Below are positions 16,280-24,161 of a DNA stretch of 32,772 bases, piece after piece. The position numbers were made by a program, and so were the translations under genes. The notes beneath the pieces are model-generated. The model was not told where the DNA came from and made no database searches. It worked only from the letters and a program-made list of their open reading frames with translations. The DNA comes from JBCCJA01 sp039045975 (GTDB taxonomy: Bacteria > Planctomycetota > Planctomycetia > Planctomycetales > Planctomycetaceae): positions 1 to 32,772 of the forward strand of contig JBCCJA010000043.1 of assembly GCA_039045975.1 (NCBI GenBank). Direction: 5' to 3'. Within the stretch, counting starts at the first letter, position 1. Each line of letters opens with the position of its first letter.

Positions 16280-17782
16280 TCACGGGAAAAGCCATCGGGA
16301 CAGCGGGCTGGCGGGGAGGTCGGGGGCGACGACGTGTTCGGGTCGGCCGGCCCGGGCGAGGACCGCTTCGGCGGCGAGATAGCCCGACCGGACCGACCCT
16401 TCCATCGTCGCGGGCCAGCCGGTCGCGGTCCAGTCGCCCGCGAGCGTCAGGCCGGGCACGTCGGTCGCCTGCGGCGGGCGGAGCCGGTCGATGCCGGGCG
16501 TGACCGAAAAGACGGCCCGGGGCTCGGTGACGACGCGTCCGGCGAGCCGGTTCGCCCCGACGGGCCAGAGGGTCGTGAGTTCCTCGGAGACCTCGTCGAT
16601 GAGGGCGGCGTTGCCGGCGTCACGTTCGGCGCGGCTGGCGCTAATGACGACTTGGTACGCGTGAGACCCTCCGTCGTGGCCTTGTGGCTGCCGCTGGGTG
16701 GGTGGGCCTGTGACTCGCGTTTCTCCGTTGGGTTCCTCGCCGCTGACGCGGCAAGGCTGGTGGGGGCCGTTCGGTCCCGAGATGGCCGTGTGGTTGAAGA
16801 CCCACTGGCTCGTGCGGTCGAGCAGGACGGCGTGCCGGAGGTCGGTCAGAGGGCGGTCGTAGACGAGGTGCACGCTGCTGATCGGGGCGTGCTCGATCGC
16901 GGCGAGGCGGTCGAGCGGGAGGGCGTCGGACAGTTCGGACGGCAGGAGGTCGGCGACCCGCGGGGCCGGGACGGCGAGGACGACGTCGTCGGCCGGGAGT
17001 GTCGAGCCGTCGCGGAGGCGGACCCCGTCGACGCGGTCGTCGGTCGCGGTGACGGCGTCGACGCCGGCGCCGGCCCGGACGTCGCAGCCGTGTCTTGCGA
17101 GGGCCGGGACGACGCCGTCGCGGTAGAGGGCGTCGAACGGCTTGGTCGGCACGTAGACCCGCCAGGCGTCGCGGTGCCGTAGGAAACCTTCGACGAAGAC
17201 CTGCCGGGCGTAGCGGAGGGTGATGCGGTCGAGAGACTCGCTGAGGGCGCTGACGAGGACCGGGTTCCAGAAGCGGGCGACGGCGGTCTCCGACTGGCGG
17301 CCGGCGATCCAGGCGTCGAAGGGATCGTCGGCTTTGTCGCCCGTGCCGTCGGCGGCGAGGCGTCGGAGGACGAACGGCAGCCGCAGGCGGTCGGCCAAGG
17401 GCAGGAAGCCGAAGGCGGCGAACGAGCCGGCCAGATGGAGCGGGGCCGTGCCGGCGTGGGCGGCCTGCCGGTAGGCCCGGCCTTCGCCGTCGATCCAGGT
17501 CAGTTCGTCCTCGGCGACGAAGTCGTCGGCGATGCCGGTCCGTTCGCAGAACGCGAGGAAGTTCGTGCAGCAGCCCATCGCGACGTGCTGGCAGTTGTCG
17601 ACGGTCTCGCCCGTCTTGCGGTCGACCGAGGACGCGGCGCGGCCGCCGAAGCGGGGGCGGGCCTCAAGGAGCGTGACGGCGAGGCCGCGTGTCGCGAGGG
17701 CTTCGGCGGCGGCGAGCCCGGCGAGCCCGCCGCCGACGACGATCACGCGGCGGCGGTCGGCGGCGGGGGCCGGGGCGGACAT
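16280..17782 (-). CDS. hpnE: HpnE-like hydroxysqualene dehydroxylase with an internal insertion
   Basis: The 500-residue flavoprotein starts with an FAD-binding Rossmann motif, RRVIVVGGGLAGLAAAEALA (11-30), and carries GGRAASS at 46-52, CQHVAMGCCTNF (64-75) and a C-terminal FAD-contact stretch GLTLAGDWTATGWPATMEGS. These features match HpnE of the squalene/hopanoid pathway, which converts hydroxysqualene to squalene; phytoene desaturase-type relatives are an alternative. The partner genes hpnC and hpnD are not in the window. Residues about 333-374 are a hydrophilic Gly/Pro/Gln/His-rich insertion not expected in the family. The ATG at 17782 is 56 bp from the divergent comF gene. The 243 bp downstream of its stop, before the channel gene, hold no gene I can support. 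Confidence 0.85.
   Translation of the reverse strand: MSAPAPAADRRRVIVVGGGLAGLAAAEALATRGLAVTLLEARPRFGGRAASSVDRKTGETVDNCQHVAMGCCTNFLAFCERTGIADDFVAEDELTWIDGEGRAYRQAAHAGTAPLHLAGSFAAFGFLPLADRLRLPFVLRRLAADGTGDKADDPFDAWIAGRQSETAVARFWNPVLVSALSESLDRITLRYARQVFVEGFLRHRDAWRVYVPTKPFDALYRDGVVPALARHGCDVRAGAGVDAVTATDDRVDGVRLRDGSTLPADDVVLAVPAPRVADLLPSELSDALPLDRLAAIEHAPISSVHLVYDRPLTDLRHAVLLDRTSQWVFNHTAISGPNGPHQPCRVSGEEPNGETRVTGPPTQRQPQGHDGGSHAYQVVISASRAERDAGNAALIDEVSEELTTLWPVGANRLAGRVVTEPRAVFSVTPGIDRLRPPQATDVPGLTLAGDWTATGWPATMEGSVRSGYLAAEAVLARAGRPEHVVAPDLPASPLSRWLFP
16661..16786 (-). repeat. In-frame, hairpin-bearing insertion within hpnE
   Basis: This stretch encodes the atypical segment (residues about 333-374) between WVFNHTA and YQVVISAS, which would be nearly adjacent in a normal HpnE. 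It contains a 9-bp stem with one mismatch (16735-16743 with 16748-16756) around a TGAC loop and has a less biased codon pattern than the rest of the gene. It resembles a palindromic repeat inserted into coding sequence without breaking the frame. Boundaries are approximate. Confidence 0.5.
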
Positions 17783-17838
17783 CGGGCGGTCGGTCGGGCA
17801 AGCTGGCGGTCGGCGGACGACTCTATGAGAAGGCGGCA

Positions 17839-18594
17839 ATGGCGACGACGCCGTGGCGGGGAGCGGTCGGCCGGTTCGCGTCGGCGTGCGTCGACGTCGT
17901 GGCGTCGTGCGGGTGTGTCGTTTGTGGCGGCACTGTCGCGGCCGGGCCGGGGCGGGCGTTGTGCGGGGCCTGCGAACCTATCGTCGACCCGGGCCGTGAA
18001 CGTTGCCGTCGTTGTGGCGCGACGCTGGGCCCGCGTCTGCCGGCGGTCGATGAGTGTCCGCACTGTGTGAACGACCGGCTGTCGTTTCAGACGGCCTACG
18101 CGTTGGGGAACTATGACGGTCGGCTGCGGGAGGCGGTCGTGCGGGCGAAGACGCGGGGCGGCCCGCCGGTGGCGGGGCATCTGGCGCGGCTGCTCGTCGG
18201 GCGTTACGGCGACGCGTTGCGGGGCGAGTCGGCGGCGTGCGTGACGGCGGTCCCGCGGCATTGGACGCGTCGGCTGGCGACCGACCACGACGCGGCCGAT
18301 GTGATCGCGCGGGTCGTGGCCGGGGGGATCGGCGTCGCCTATCGGCCCGGGCTGCTCGTGCAGTATCGGCGGTCGGGCAAACAGGCGGGGACGACGCGGA
18401 CGGCGCGGAAGGCGGCCCTCGGCGAACATTTCCGGGTCGGACGGCGTGCCGCGGGCCTCGACGGGGCTACCGTCATTCTGTGTGATGACGTGCTGACGAC
18501 CGGCACGACGGCGTCGCGTTGCGCGAAGGTGCTGCGTGACGCCGGGGTCGGTCGGGTCGTCGTCGTGGTGCTCGCCCGCTCGACCGGTCCGTGA
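17839..18594 (+). CDS. ComF-family phosphoribosyltransferase-like protein
   Basis: The 251-residue protein has an N-terminal cysteine-rich zinc-ribbon-like region (Cys24, 26, 29, 42, 45, 56, 59, 73, 76) and a C-terminal phosphoribosyltransferase domain with the PRPP loop VILCDDVLTTGTTASRC at 212-228. That arrangement defines the ComF/GntX family, linked to DNA uptake in some bacteria and of unclear enzymatic role in others. The middle part contains NYDGRLREAVVRAK and SGKQAGTTRTAR, also typical. GAGAAGG just before the ATG at 17839 supports this start. It is the first gene of a tight operon with DUF502 and hemC (15-bp gap, then a 4-nt overlap) and is divergent from hpnE by 56 bp. Confidence 0.88.
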   Translation: MATTPWRGAVGRFASACVDVVASCGCVVCGGTVAAGPGRALCGACEPIVDPGRERCRRCGATLGPRLPAVDECPHCVNDRLSFQTAYALGNYDGRLREAVVRAKTRGGPPVAGHLARLLVGRYGDALRGESAACVTAVPRHWTRRLATDHDAADVIARVVAGGIGVAYRPGLLVQYRRSGKQAGTTRTARKAALGEHFRVGRRAAGLDGATVILCDDVLTTGTTASRCAKVLRDAGVGRVVVVVLARSTGP

Positions 18595-18609
18595 ACCCCT
18601 CCCCCGCCC

Positions 18610-19749
18610 GTGGCCGACCCGTCCGAAACGCCCGCCGACCCGGACGACGCCTCCGGGCGGAACGCCTCGGGGAAGATCTTCGCCCGCGGGTTGGCGATCA
18701 CGTTGCCGTCGATCCTAACGGTCGTGATCGTGATCTGGCTCGGCGGGCTGATCTATCACTCGCTGGTCGACCCGATCACGTGGGCCGTGAGGTCGACGAT
18801 CGCGCAGGCGACGGCCCGGACGCGGCCGGCCGAGGGGCTGGTGTCGGTCGTCGATCCGGAGACGCTGCGGCCGCTGGTCGCGCCGCGGTTCGCGGAGCCG
18901 CCGTTCGACGTCACGCTGCGGGCGACGGTGGCGTGCCGCGACGAGATCGCGAAACGGTTCGCGATCGGCCTCGGTCGTGACGCGGTGACGGCGGAGGTCG
19001 AGGACGACCCGGCGGGGCTGTTCGTCGTGTACGGCAACGAGGCCGTGCCGTACGCCGACTATCGCGATGTGGCCCTCCGCGTGCCGGCCGCGGAGATGCC
19101 GACGAGCCCGTTCGCGCTCTATGCGGAGCGGGTGAACGTGAAGTTCTTTACGAACTCGCTGGTGCTGAGCCTGTTGGCGACGCTGGTCGCGTTACTCGCG
19201 ATTTACTTCGTCGGGCGGGTCGTGACGGTGCGTCTGGGGGCATACTTCGTGAACAAGGCCGAGACGATCATCCTGGAGAAGCTGCCGTTCGTCGGGCGGA
19301 TCTATTCGTCGCTGAAGCAGGTGACCGACTTCGTCTTCAGCGAGCGGACGGTGCAGTACAACCGGGTCGTCGCGATCGAGTACCCGCGTGAGGGCATTTG
19401 GTCGCTGGGGTTCGTGACGGGGACCGGCATGCGGGCGATCGCGGGGGCGGCGGGCGAGGCGACGGTCACGGTGCTCGTGCCGACGTCGCCGATGCCGATG
19501 ACGGGCTACACGATGAGCGTCCCGCGGAGCCGGGTGCTCGATCTGGACATCACGATCGATCAGGCGTTCCAATTCACGCTGTCGTGCGGCGTGCTCGTGC
19601 CGCGGGGGCAGGAGATGGCGGTGGGCGGCCCGGTCGCGTCGGCGGGGTCGCCGTCGCAACTCGAGCGGGGGGTCCGTGAACGGCTCGCGACACGCGAGGT
19701 CGCGGACGTGACGCCCCAGCCGGTCGTGGCCGACGGGGACGACTCTTGA
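18610..19749 (+). CDS. DUF502 family membrane protein
   Basis: The 379-residue protein has two hydrophobic segments (about 31-52 and 180-205) separated by a larger external loop. The second is followed by the DUF502 core: ETIILEKLPFVGRIYSSLKQ, VVAIEYPREGIWSLGFVTGT and VLVPTSPMPMTGYTMSVPR. The function of DUF502 is unknown. The loop between the helices (about 75-170) is longer than in minimal DUF502 proteins. The start is a GTG at 18610, 15 bp after the comF stop, and the stop overlaps the hemC start by 4 nt, so all three genes are probably co-translated. Confidence 0.88.
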   Translation: MADPSETPADPDDASGRNASGKIFARGLAITLPSILTVVIVIWLGGLIYHSLVDPITWAVRSTIAQATARTRPAEGLVSVVDPETLRPLVAPRFAEPPFDVTLRATVACRDEIAKRFAIGLGRDAVTAEVEDDPAGLFVVYGNEAVPYADYRDVALRVPAAEMPTSPFALYAERVNVKFFTNSLVLSLLATLVALLAIYFVGRVVTVRLGAYFVNKAETIILEKLPFVGRIYSSLKQVTDFVFSERTVQYNRVVAIEYPREGIWSLGFVTGTGMRAIAGAAGEATVTVLVPTSPMPMTGYTMSVPRSRVLDLDITIDQAFQFTLSCGVLVPRGQEMAVGGPVASAGSPSQLERGVRERLATREVADVTPQPVVADGDDS

Positions 19750-20690
19750 AGATCCGCATCGCGACCCGCGCGAGCCCGCTCGCGTTGTGGCAGGCGAACC
19801 ACGTCGCCGGGCTGTTGCGGGCGGCTCACGAGGGTGTCGCGGTCGAACTGGTCGAGGTTTCGACCGTCGGCGATCGCGACCGGGCGAACACGTTGGCCTC
19901 GTTCGGCGGGACGGGCGTGTTCACCCGCGAGGTGCAGCGGGCCGTGCTGGACGGGCGGGCCGACGTCGCGGTGCATTCGCTGAAGGACCTGCCGACGGCG
20001 GCGATGGAGGGGCTGGTGCTCGCGGCGGTGCCGGCGCGGGAGGACCGGCGGGACGCGCTCGTGCTGCCTGCGGACGGTCGCCCGGCCGACTGCGACGACC
20101 CGCTCGCGGTGCTCTCGTCAGGCGCCCGCGTCGCGACCGGGAGCCCGCGGCGCCAGGCGCAGTTGCTACACCGGCGGCCCGACCTCGAAGTCGCCGGGGT
20201 GCGCGGCAACGTCGGCACGCGGTTGGAGAAGCTCGACGCGGGCGAGTTCGACGCGATGGTGCTCGCCGTCGCGGGGCTGAAGCGGCTCGGGTTCGCGAGC
20301 CGGGTCTCGGCCGTGTTGGAGCCGCCGGTGATGTACCCGGCGGTCGGTCAGGGGGCGTTGGGGCTCGAGTGCCGGGCCGACGACGGGGAGGTCACGGCCG
20401 CTGTCGGCACCCTCGCGGACGGGGCGGCGACGCTCGAAGTGACGGCGGAGCGGTCGATGATGGCCCGGCTCGGGGCGGGCTGTCATGCGCCGGTCGGGGC
20501 GTTCGCGACGTCGGGTCGCGGCGAGAGTGAGGGCTTCGCGTTGACCGGCGTGGTGCTCTCGCCCGACGGGTCACGTCGGATCGAGTCGGTGGTCGACCGC
20601 GTGCCGTGGCCGGACCGATCGACCGCCGCGGAGAGCGGGGTTGATGTCGCCGAGCGACTGCTGTCAGACGGTGCGTCGGAGTTCGTTTAA
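19746..20690 (+). CDS. hemC: Porphobilinogen deaminase (hydroxymethylbilane synthase)
   Basis: This 314-residue cytosolic enzyme joins four porphobilinogen units into hydroxymethylbilane in haem synthesis. Family marks are FTREVQRAVLDGRADVAVHS (59-78), the catalytic Asp81 in HSLKDLPT, TGSPRRQAQL (131-140), GNVGTRLEKL and the dipyrromethane cofactor Cys246 in LGAGCHAPVGAF. The start is a TTG at 19746 overlapping the upstream DUF502 stop as TTGA, which implies translational coupling and puts the family-standard KIRIATRASPLALWQ at the N terminus. The stop (20688-20690) overlaps by 4 nt the end of a convergent small lipoprotein gene. Confidence 0.96.
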   Translation: MKIRIATRASPLALWQANHVAGLLRAAHEGVAVELVEVSTVGDRDRANTLASFGGTGVFTREVQRAVLDGRADVAVHSLKDLPTAAMEGLVLAAVPAREDRRDALVLPADGRPADCDDPLAVLSSGARVATGSPRRQAQLLHRRPDLEVAGVRGNVGTRLEKLDAGEFDAMVLAVAGLKRLGFASRVSAVLEPPVMYPAVGQGALGLECRADDGEVTAAVGTLADGAATLEVTAERSMMARLGAGCHAPVGAFATSGRGESEGFALTGVVLSPDGSRRIESVVDRVPWPDRSTAAESGVDVAERLLSDGASEFV

Positions 20691-20842
20691 CGCCCGACGT
20701 CGCGCTCGTCGACGTGGAACGGCGGGGGCTCGTCGAGTTTGCGTTCGTTCCACTCCGGCAGCCAGTTGCGGGCGTCGGTCGCGCAGCCGGCGGCCGCGGT
20801 CAGGGCGAGCAGCAGGCACGCCGCGATGTGGTGCGTTTTCAT
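20687..20842 (-). CDS. Small lipoprotein (51 aa), third gene of a micro-lipoprotein operon
   Basis: The 51-residue product is a signal peptide with lipobox (AAAGC, Cys22), leaving a mature peptide of about 30 residues: CATDARNW to DERDVGR, rich in charged residues and with a PPP turn. Its ATG overlaps the stop of the preceding gene as ATGA, and its own stop overlaps the hemC stop on the other strand. I know no family. The lack of strong similarity to its two neighbours beyond the signal/lipobox pattern is notable, since those two share a C terminus. Confidence 0.7.
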   Translation of the reverse strand: MKTHHIAACLLLALTAAAGCATDARNWLPEWNERKLDEPPPFHVDERDVGR

Positions 20843-20985
20843 TCGTAGACACTCGCGCCGGTGGGCATCGGTTCGGCCTCGTTGACGCGGCCGAAGGGTC
20901 GCCAGCCGTGCGGGCCGGTCGTCGCGCAGCCGGCGAACGCGGTCGCGAGCAGAAGCAGCGCGATCGTGCACGCCGCCGGCTTCAT
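20839..20985 (-). CDS. Small lipoprotein (48 aa), second gene of the operon
   Basis: This 48-residue product has signal peptide MKPAACTIALLLLATAFAGC with Cys20 as the likely lipid site, and a mature part of 29 residues ending in EPMPTGASVYE. The upstream gene's product ends with nearly the same 11 residues. The 30 bases ending each gene match at 28 positions (20839-20868 and 20982-21011). ATGA overlaps join it to both neighbours. This points to tandem duplication of a tiny lipoprotein gene. Function unknown; by location it would sit on a membrane facing the periplasm. Confidence 0.75.
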   Translation of the reverse strand: MKPAACTIALLLLATAFAGCATTGPHGWRPFGRVNEAEPMPTGASVYE

Positions 20986-21140
20986 TCGTAGACGCTCGCG
21001 CCGGTCGGCATGGCCTCGCCGCGGTTGAGGCGGTGCAGGCGGTGGGGCTGCAGGTCGTGCCAGAGGGTGCTGCAGCCGATCGCCGCGACCGTCAGCAGCC
21101 CGGCCAGCAACGCGACCGAGGCGTGTCGGAGGTGCGACAT
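20982..21140 (-). CDS. Small lipoprotein (52 aa), first gene of the operon
   Basis: The 52-residue product has a signal peptide with lipobox (IGC, Cys23) and a mature part CSTLWHDLQPHRLHRLNRGE that ends MPTGASVYE. It is the promoter-proximal gene of three overlapping lipoprotein genes. The frame is open much farther upstream, but that part is Arg-rich shadow sequence; the ATG at 21140 is the one that gives a lipoprotein signal. No named family recognised. Confidence 0.75.
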   Translation of the reverse strand: MSHLRHASVALLAGLLTVAAIGCSTLWHDLQPHRLHRLNRGEAMPTGASVYE

Positions 21141-21389
21141 CGGGGGCCTCGCGGACGTTCGGAGACGACGGGGTTCGTGCCGCCCGGTGGGTAATCGATC
21201 GGCCGCGAACGACTCAAGGGCGGTCGGACGGGTCGTGACGGCCGGCCCAGGGCGGTCGACCGTGTCGGGCGGCGGAAGGGATGGCCCGACGCGGCGGACG
21301 CGGCCGATGACGTCTCGACACGGGCGTGGCGGGTGCGTTATCCCGCGGCCCTCTCCCTGGGCGGTTCGCCCGCGAAGTTTCCGACAGCC

Positions 21390-22331
21390 ATGACCCGACC
21401 GTTTTCGACACGCGCCTCCGGTGCGGTCCTGCTCGCGTGCCTGCCGTTCGCGGCCGGTTGCGGCGGGATCTCGGAGTTCCTGTGTGCCGACGGCGGCCCG
21501 AACGCGACCTGTCCGATCGAGCGTCGCGACCCGTTCGCCGACGCCGATTCGGAGGCCGAACGGCCCGGGCCGCTCGGTCGTATGCAGGCTTACGTCGCCC
21601 GCGTGCCGGCCGCGTTCTTCGGGCAGGACGAGGTCGAAGAGGTCGCGCCGGCGGGCCCTGCGGCGGTCTACGATTCGCCGGTGATGGTCGCGTCGGCGAC
21701 GGCGGCTCCGGACACGGGCGGGCCGGTTTCGGACTTGCGGACGCTGCTTCACGAAGGCGACGCGGCACTCGCCCGCGGCGATCACGCGGCGGCTGCCGAC
21801 GCGTTCGGACGCGTCGTCGCGGTAGACCCGTCGCACGCGGTCGCGCGGCATCGCCTCGGCGTGTTGGCCGACCTGCGGGGCGAGTACGCGGCGGCCGACG
21901 GGCATTACGAGGTCGCACTCGCCGGGCGTCCCGACGATGCCGACCTGCTCAACGACGTCGGCTTTTCGCACATCCTCCGCGGCCGGCCCGCGGACGCGGC
22001 GCCGTTCTTGGAAGCGGCTTTGGAGAAAACGCCCGATCACCCGCGGGCGACGGCGAACATCCGCCTCGTCGGCGGCGTCGAACGGTCCGAGGCTGCGGTG
22101 CGGGTCGCGTCGGTTCCCGCGGCCGACACGGTCCGATCTGCTGATCGGGCGGTCGACGCGTCGTGGTCGCCGGATGCCACGCGGGCGGCCGAGCTGGCGG
22201 AGATCGCCCGGCCCGATGAGACGGTCGAGGCGAACACGGAGACGTTCGACGACGCCCGCTATCGGGCCGCGTTGGCGGGGCTGCGTGTCGTGCCGGCGTT
22301 CCCGCAGGCCCCTGCGGAAGAAGCCAACTGA
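21390..22331 (+). CDS. TPR-repeat lipoprotein
   Basis: This 313-residue protein starts with a lipoprotein signal (LLACLPFAAGC, Cys24) and continues with a low-complexity segment to about residue 110. Two to three tetratricopeptide repeats follow (about 115-220): LLHEGDAALARGDHAAAADA, then VARHRLGVLADLRGEYAAAD and LLNDVGFSHILRGRPADAAP. TPRs bind proteins, so a scaffold role at the envelope is likely, partner unknown. It is divergent from the micro-lipoprotein operon across about 250 bp and converges with dnaA, ending 9 nt short of the dnaA stop. The ATG at 21390 is chosen for its signal peptide; an ATG at 21333 is in frame but would precede it with 19 odd residues. Confidence 0.83.
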   Translation: MTRPFSTRASGAVLLACLPFAAGCGGISEFLCADGGPNATCPIERRDPFADADSEAERPGPLGRMQAYVARVPAAFFGQDEVEEVAPAGPAAVYDSPVMVASATAAPDTGGPVSDLRTLLHEGDAALARGDHAAAADAFGRVVAVDPSHAVARHRLGVLADLRGEYAAADGHYEVALAGRPDDADLLNDVGFSHILRGRPADAAPFLEAALEKTPDHPRATANIRLVGGVERSEAAVRVASVPAADTVRSADRAVDASWSPDATRAAELAEIARPDETVEANTETFDDARYRAALAGLRVVPAFPQAPAEEAN

Positions 22332-22340
22332 CGCGGCCGG

Positions 22341-23819
22341 TTACGACGCCTGCAGGCGGGCCTCGATCAGCTCGACGACCTCTTCGACCGACATGTCGCG
22401 GTCGGCGACGGCGATCGGGGCTTGGCCGGCGAGCAGCTCTTTGACCTTCTTCTCGGCGGAGATGACGGTGCTGTGGTTGCGGCCGCCGAAGTGGTCGCCG
22501 ATCTCGCTGTAGGCGGCCTCGGTGTGTTTGCGGGCGAGGTACATCGCGAGCATCCGCGGCCTGGCGACGGTGCGGGCCCGCTTCGCGGAGCGGATGTCGT
22601 CGGCCTCGACGCGGAAGAACTCGCAGACGGCCCGCTCGACGTCGACGACGCGGACGACCCGCAGGCAGTCCCGCTCGAGTTCGGCGAGGATCCGCCGCGC
22701 GGCCGTCAGGTTGATCGGCCGCTCGGTCAGTTCGACGTAGTTGCGGAGGACGTTGATCGCGCCTTCGAGTTCCCGGACGTTGTTGCGGAAGCGTTTGGCG
22801 ACGAACTCGCGGATGTTCGGCGTGAGGTTCTTTCCGAGCGATTCGGCTTTGCGGTCGACGATTTGGAGCCGCATCTCGAAGTCGGGCGCGCCGAGGCGAC
22901 AGACGGTCCCGGCCAGCAGCCGTGAGACGAGTTCGCCGCCGCTCTTCGTGAACAACCGGGGGTGTCGGTCGGCGGTGAAGACGAGGCCCGACTTCTTCCG
23001 CTCGAACTCGCGGAGCGTGTGCAGCAGCTCCTCCTGGAAGCCCGATTTGCCGTCGAAGAAGTCGACGCCGTCGAGCATGAGCAGGTCGGCGGAGCGGATC
23101 TTTTCGCGGAACGCGGGCAGCGACTTTTCGCGGATCGCCTGTCCGAACAGGTTGCAGAAGCCCTCGGCGGTCATCGCGACGATCCGTGGGGCCTCGCCGC
23201 GGGCGAGCAGCCGGCGGCGGATGCCCTCGGCCAGGTGCGTCTTGCCGACGCCGACCGGGCCGTGCAGGAACAGCGGCGACGCGACCGTGTGGCCGGTCTC
23301 GCCGAACCGCAGGCTGGCGGCGAACGCCAGTTCGTTCGAGGGGCCGACGACGAACGTGCCGAGGTCGGCGAGACGCCGCCGCGGGGCACGGGCGCCGTCG
23401 GCGGCGGGCTCGGCCGGCGGGCGTGCGGGGCCTCCCGCGGACGGCGGGGCGGCCGCCGGTGTCGGGCTCGGTGGCTCGGCAGAGATGCCCGCGGACGTGT
23501 CGGTGACCGCGGGTGACGGTGTGGCCTCGCCGCTGCGATCGCTGAGTGTCGGGTCGACGGTGAAGCGGACGGCCGGCGTGCCGCCGGTCACGGCTCGGGC
23601 GGCGTCGCGCAGGACGGCGGCGAACTGCCGCTGCATCCAGGACATCCAGAAGCTCGTGCCGACGCGGATCTCGACGTCCGGGCCGACACAGCGGAGCTCG
23701 ACCGGGCCTTCGAACCAGTGCCGGAACGTGGTCGGGTCGACCCTCTGCCGGATCCCGTCGAGGACCTCGGCGGCCCTGTCTGATTCCGTCCCGCGCGTCG
23801 CGACGTTTTCAGGCTGCAT
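22341..23819 (-). CDS. dnaA: Chromosomal replication initiator DnaA
   Basis: The 492-residue protein has DnaA's four domains: an N-terminal domain I (about 14-90), a Pro/Ala-rich variable linker (about 95-148), an AAA+ ATPase domain and a C-terminal DNA-binding domain (about 390-460) with SEIGDHFGGRNHSTVISAEK, the DnaA-box recognition helix region. Walker A is GPVGVGKTH (187-195) and NNVRELEGAIN holds the sensor II region. Walker B is LLMLDGVDFF: Asp250 is present but the usual second acidic residue is Gly251. The probable arginine finger is Arg300 in LVSRLLAG. dnaN, recF and gyrB are not neighbours, and I found no clear cluster of DnaA boxes. The ATG at 23819 is preferred; an upstream in-frame ATG at 23903 would add 28 residues. 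Confidence 0.9.
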   Translation of the reverse strand: MQPENVATRGTESDRAAEVLDGIRQRVDPTTFRHWFEGPVELRCVGPDVEIRVGTSFWMSWMQRQFAAVLRDAARAVTGGTPAVRFTVDPTLSDRSGEATPSPAVTDTSAGISAEPPSPTPAAAPPSAGGPARPPAEPAADGARAPRRRLADLGTFVVGPSNELAFAASLRFGETGHTVASPLFLHGPVGVGKTHLAEGIRRRLLARGEAPRIVAMTAEGFCNLFGQAIREKSLPAFREKIRSADLLMLDGVDFFDGKSGFQEELLHTLREFERKKSGLVFTADRHPRLFTKSGGELVSRLLAGTVCRLGAPDFEMRLQIVDRKAESLGKNLTPNIREFVAKRFRNNVRELEGAINVLRNYVELTERPINLTAARRILAELERDCLRVVRVVDVERAVCEFFRVEADDIRSAKRARTVARPRMLAMYLARKHTEAAYSEIGDHFGGRNHSTVISAEKKVKELLAGQAPIAVADRDMSVEEVVELIEARLQAS

Positions 23820-24161
23820 CGTGCAACCGCCCCCATGCCGCGCACCGGTGTCTGAGGCGGCGGCCGCGTCGTTGCGGAACGCCTGCCCGTGACGTGGGTG
23901 CACGGAGATCGAATTCGTCGCGGCGACGGGAAGACGCGGGCACCACCCCGCGGTCGTCGTCGTGACTCGGACTCACTCAGCGGGCGGCGATCCTACAAGC
24001 GGCCGGGGGGCATTCAAACCTGTTTCGGGCGTTATGCGTCGCGCCGCGGGACGGCGGCCGGCAGGCTTCCCCGAACCCCGCCAGGCGTCATTCCTTAGGG
24101 CGGCGTGGCGTGCGAAAATCTTCCCGGGGGCGTGTCAAAAAGACGTTCGCAAACAGGCTTC
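23820..24161. other. Intergenic region upstream of dnaA (342 bp)
   Basis: The region lies between the GNAT gene stop and the dnaA start, both on the minus strand. It holds a candidate promoter (23990-24017), but no RNA gene, palindrome of note or TTATCCACA-type boxes. A replication origin is not supported by what I can see. Confidence 0.4.
23990..24017 (-). promoter_or_regulatory. Candidate sigma-70-like promoter for dnaA
   Basis: On the minus strand TTGAAT (24012-24017) is followed after 16 bp by TAGGAT (23990-23995). Transcription would begin about 165 nt before the dnaA ATG. Both hexamers deviate from consensus by two bases. Confidence 0.3.

Noticed and set aside
23820..24161. Replication origin next to dnaA
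   Set aside because: No TTATCCACA-like boxes, no AT-rich unwinding stretch and no dnaN neighbour are seen.
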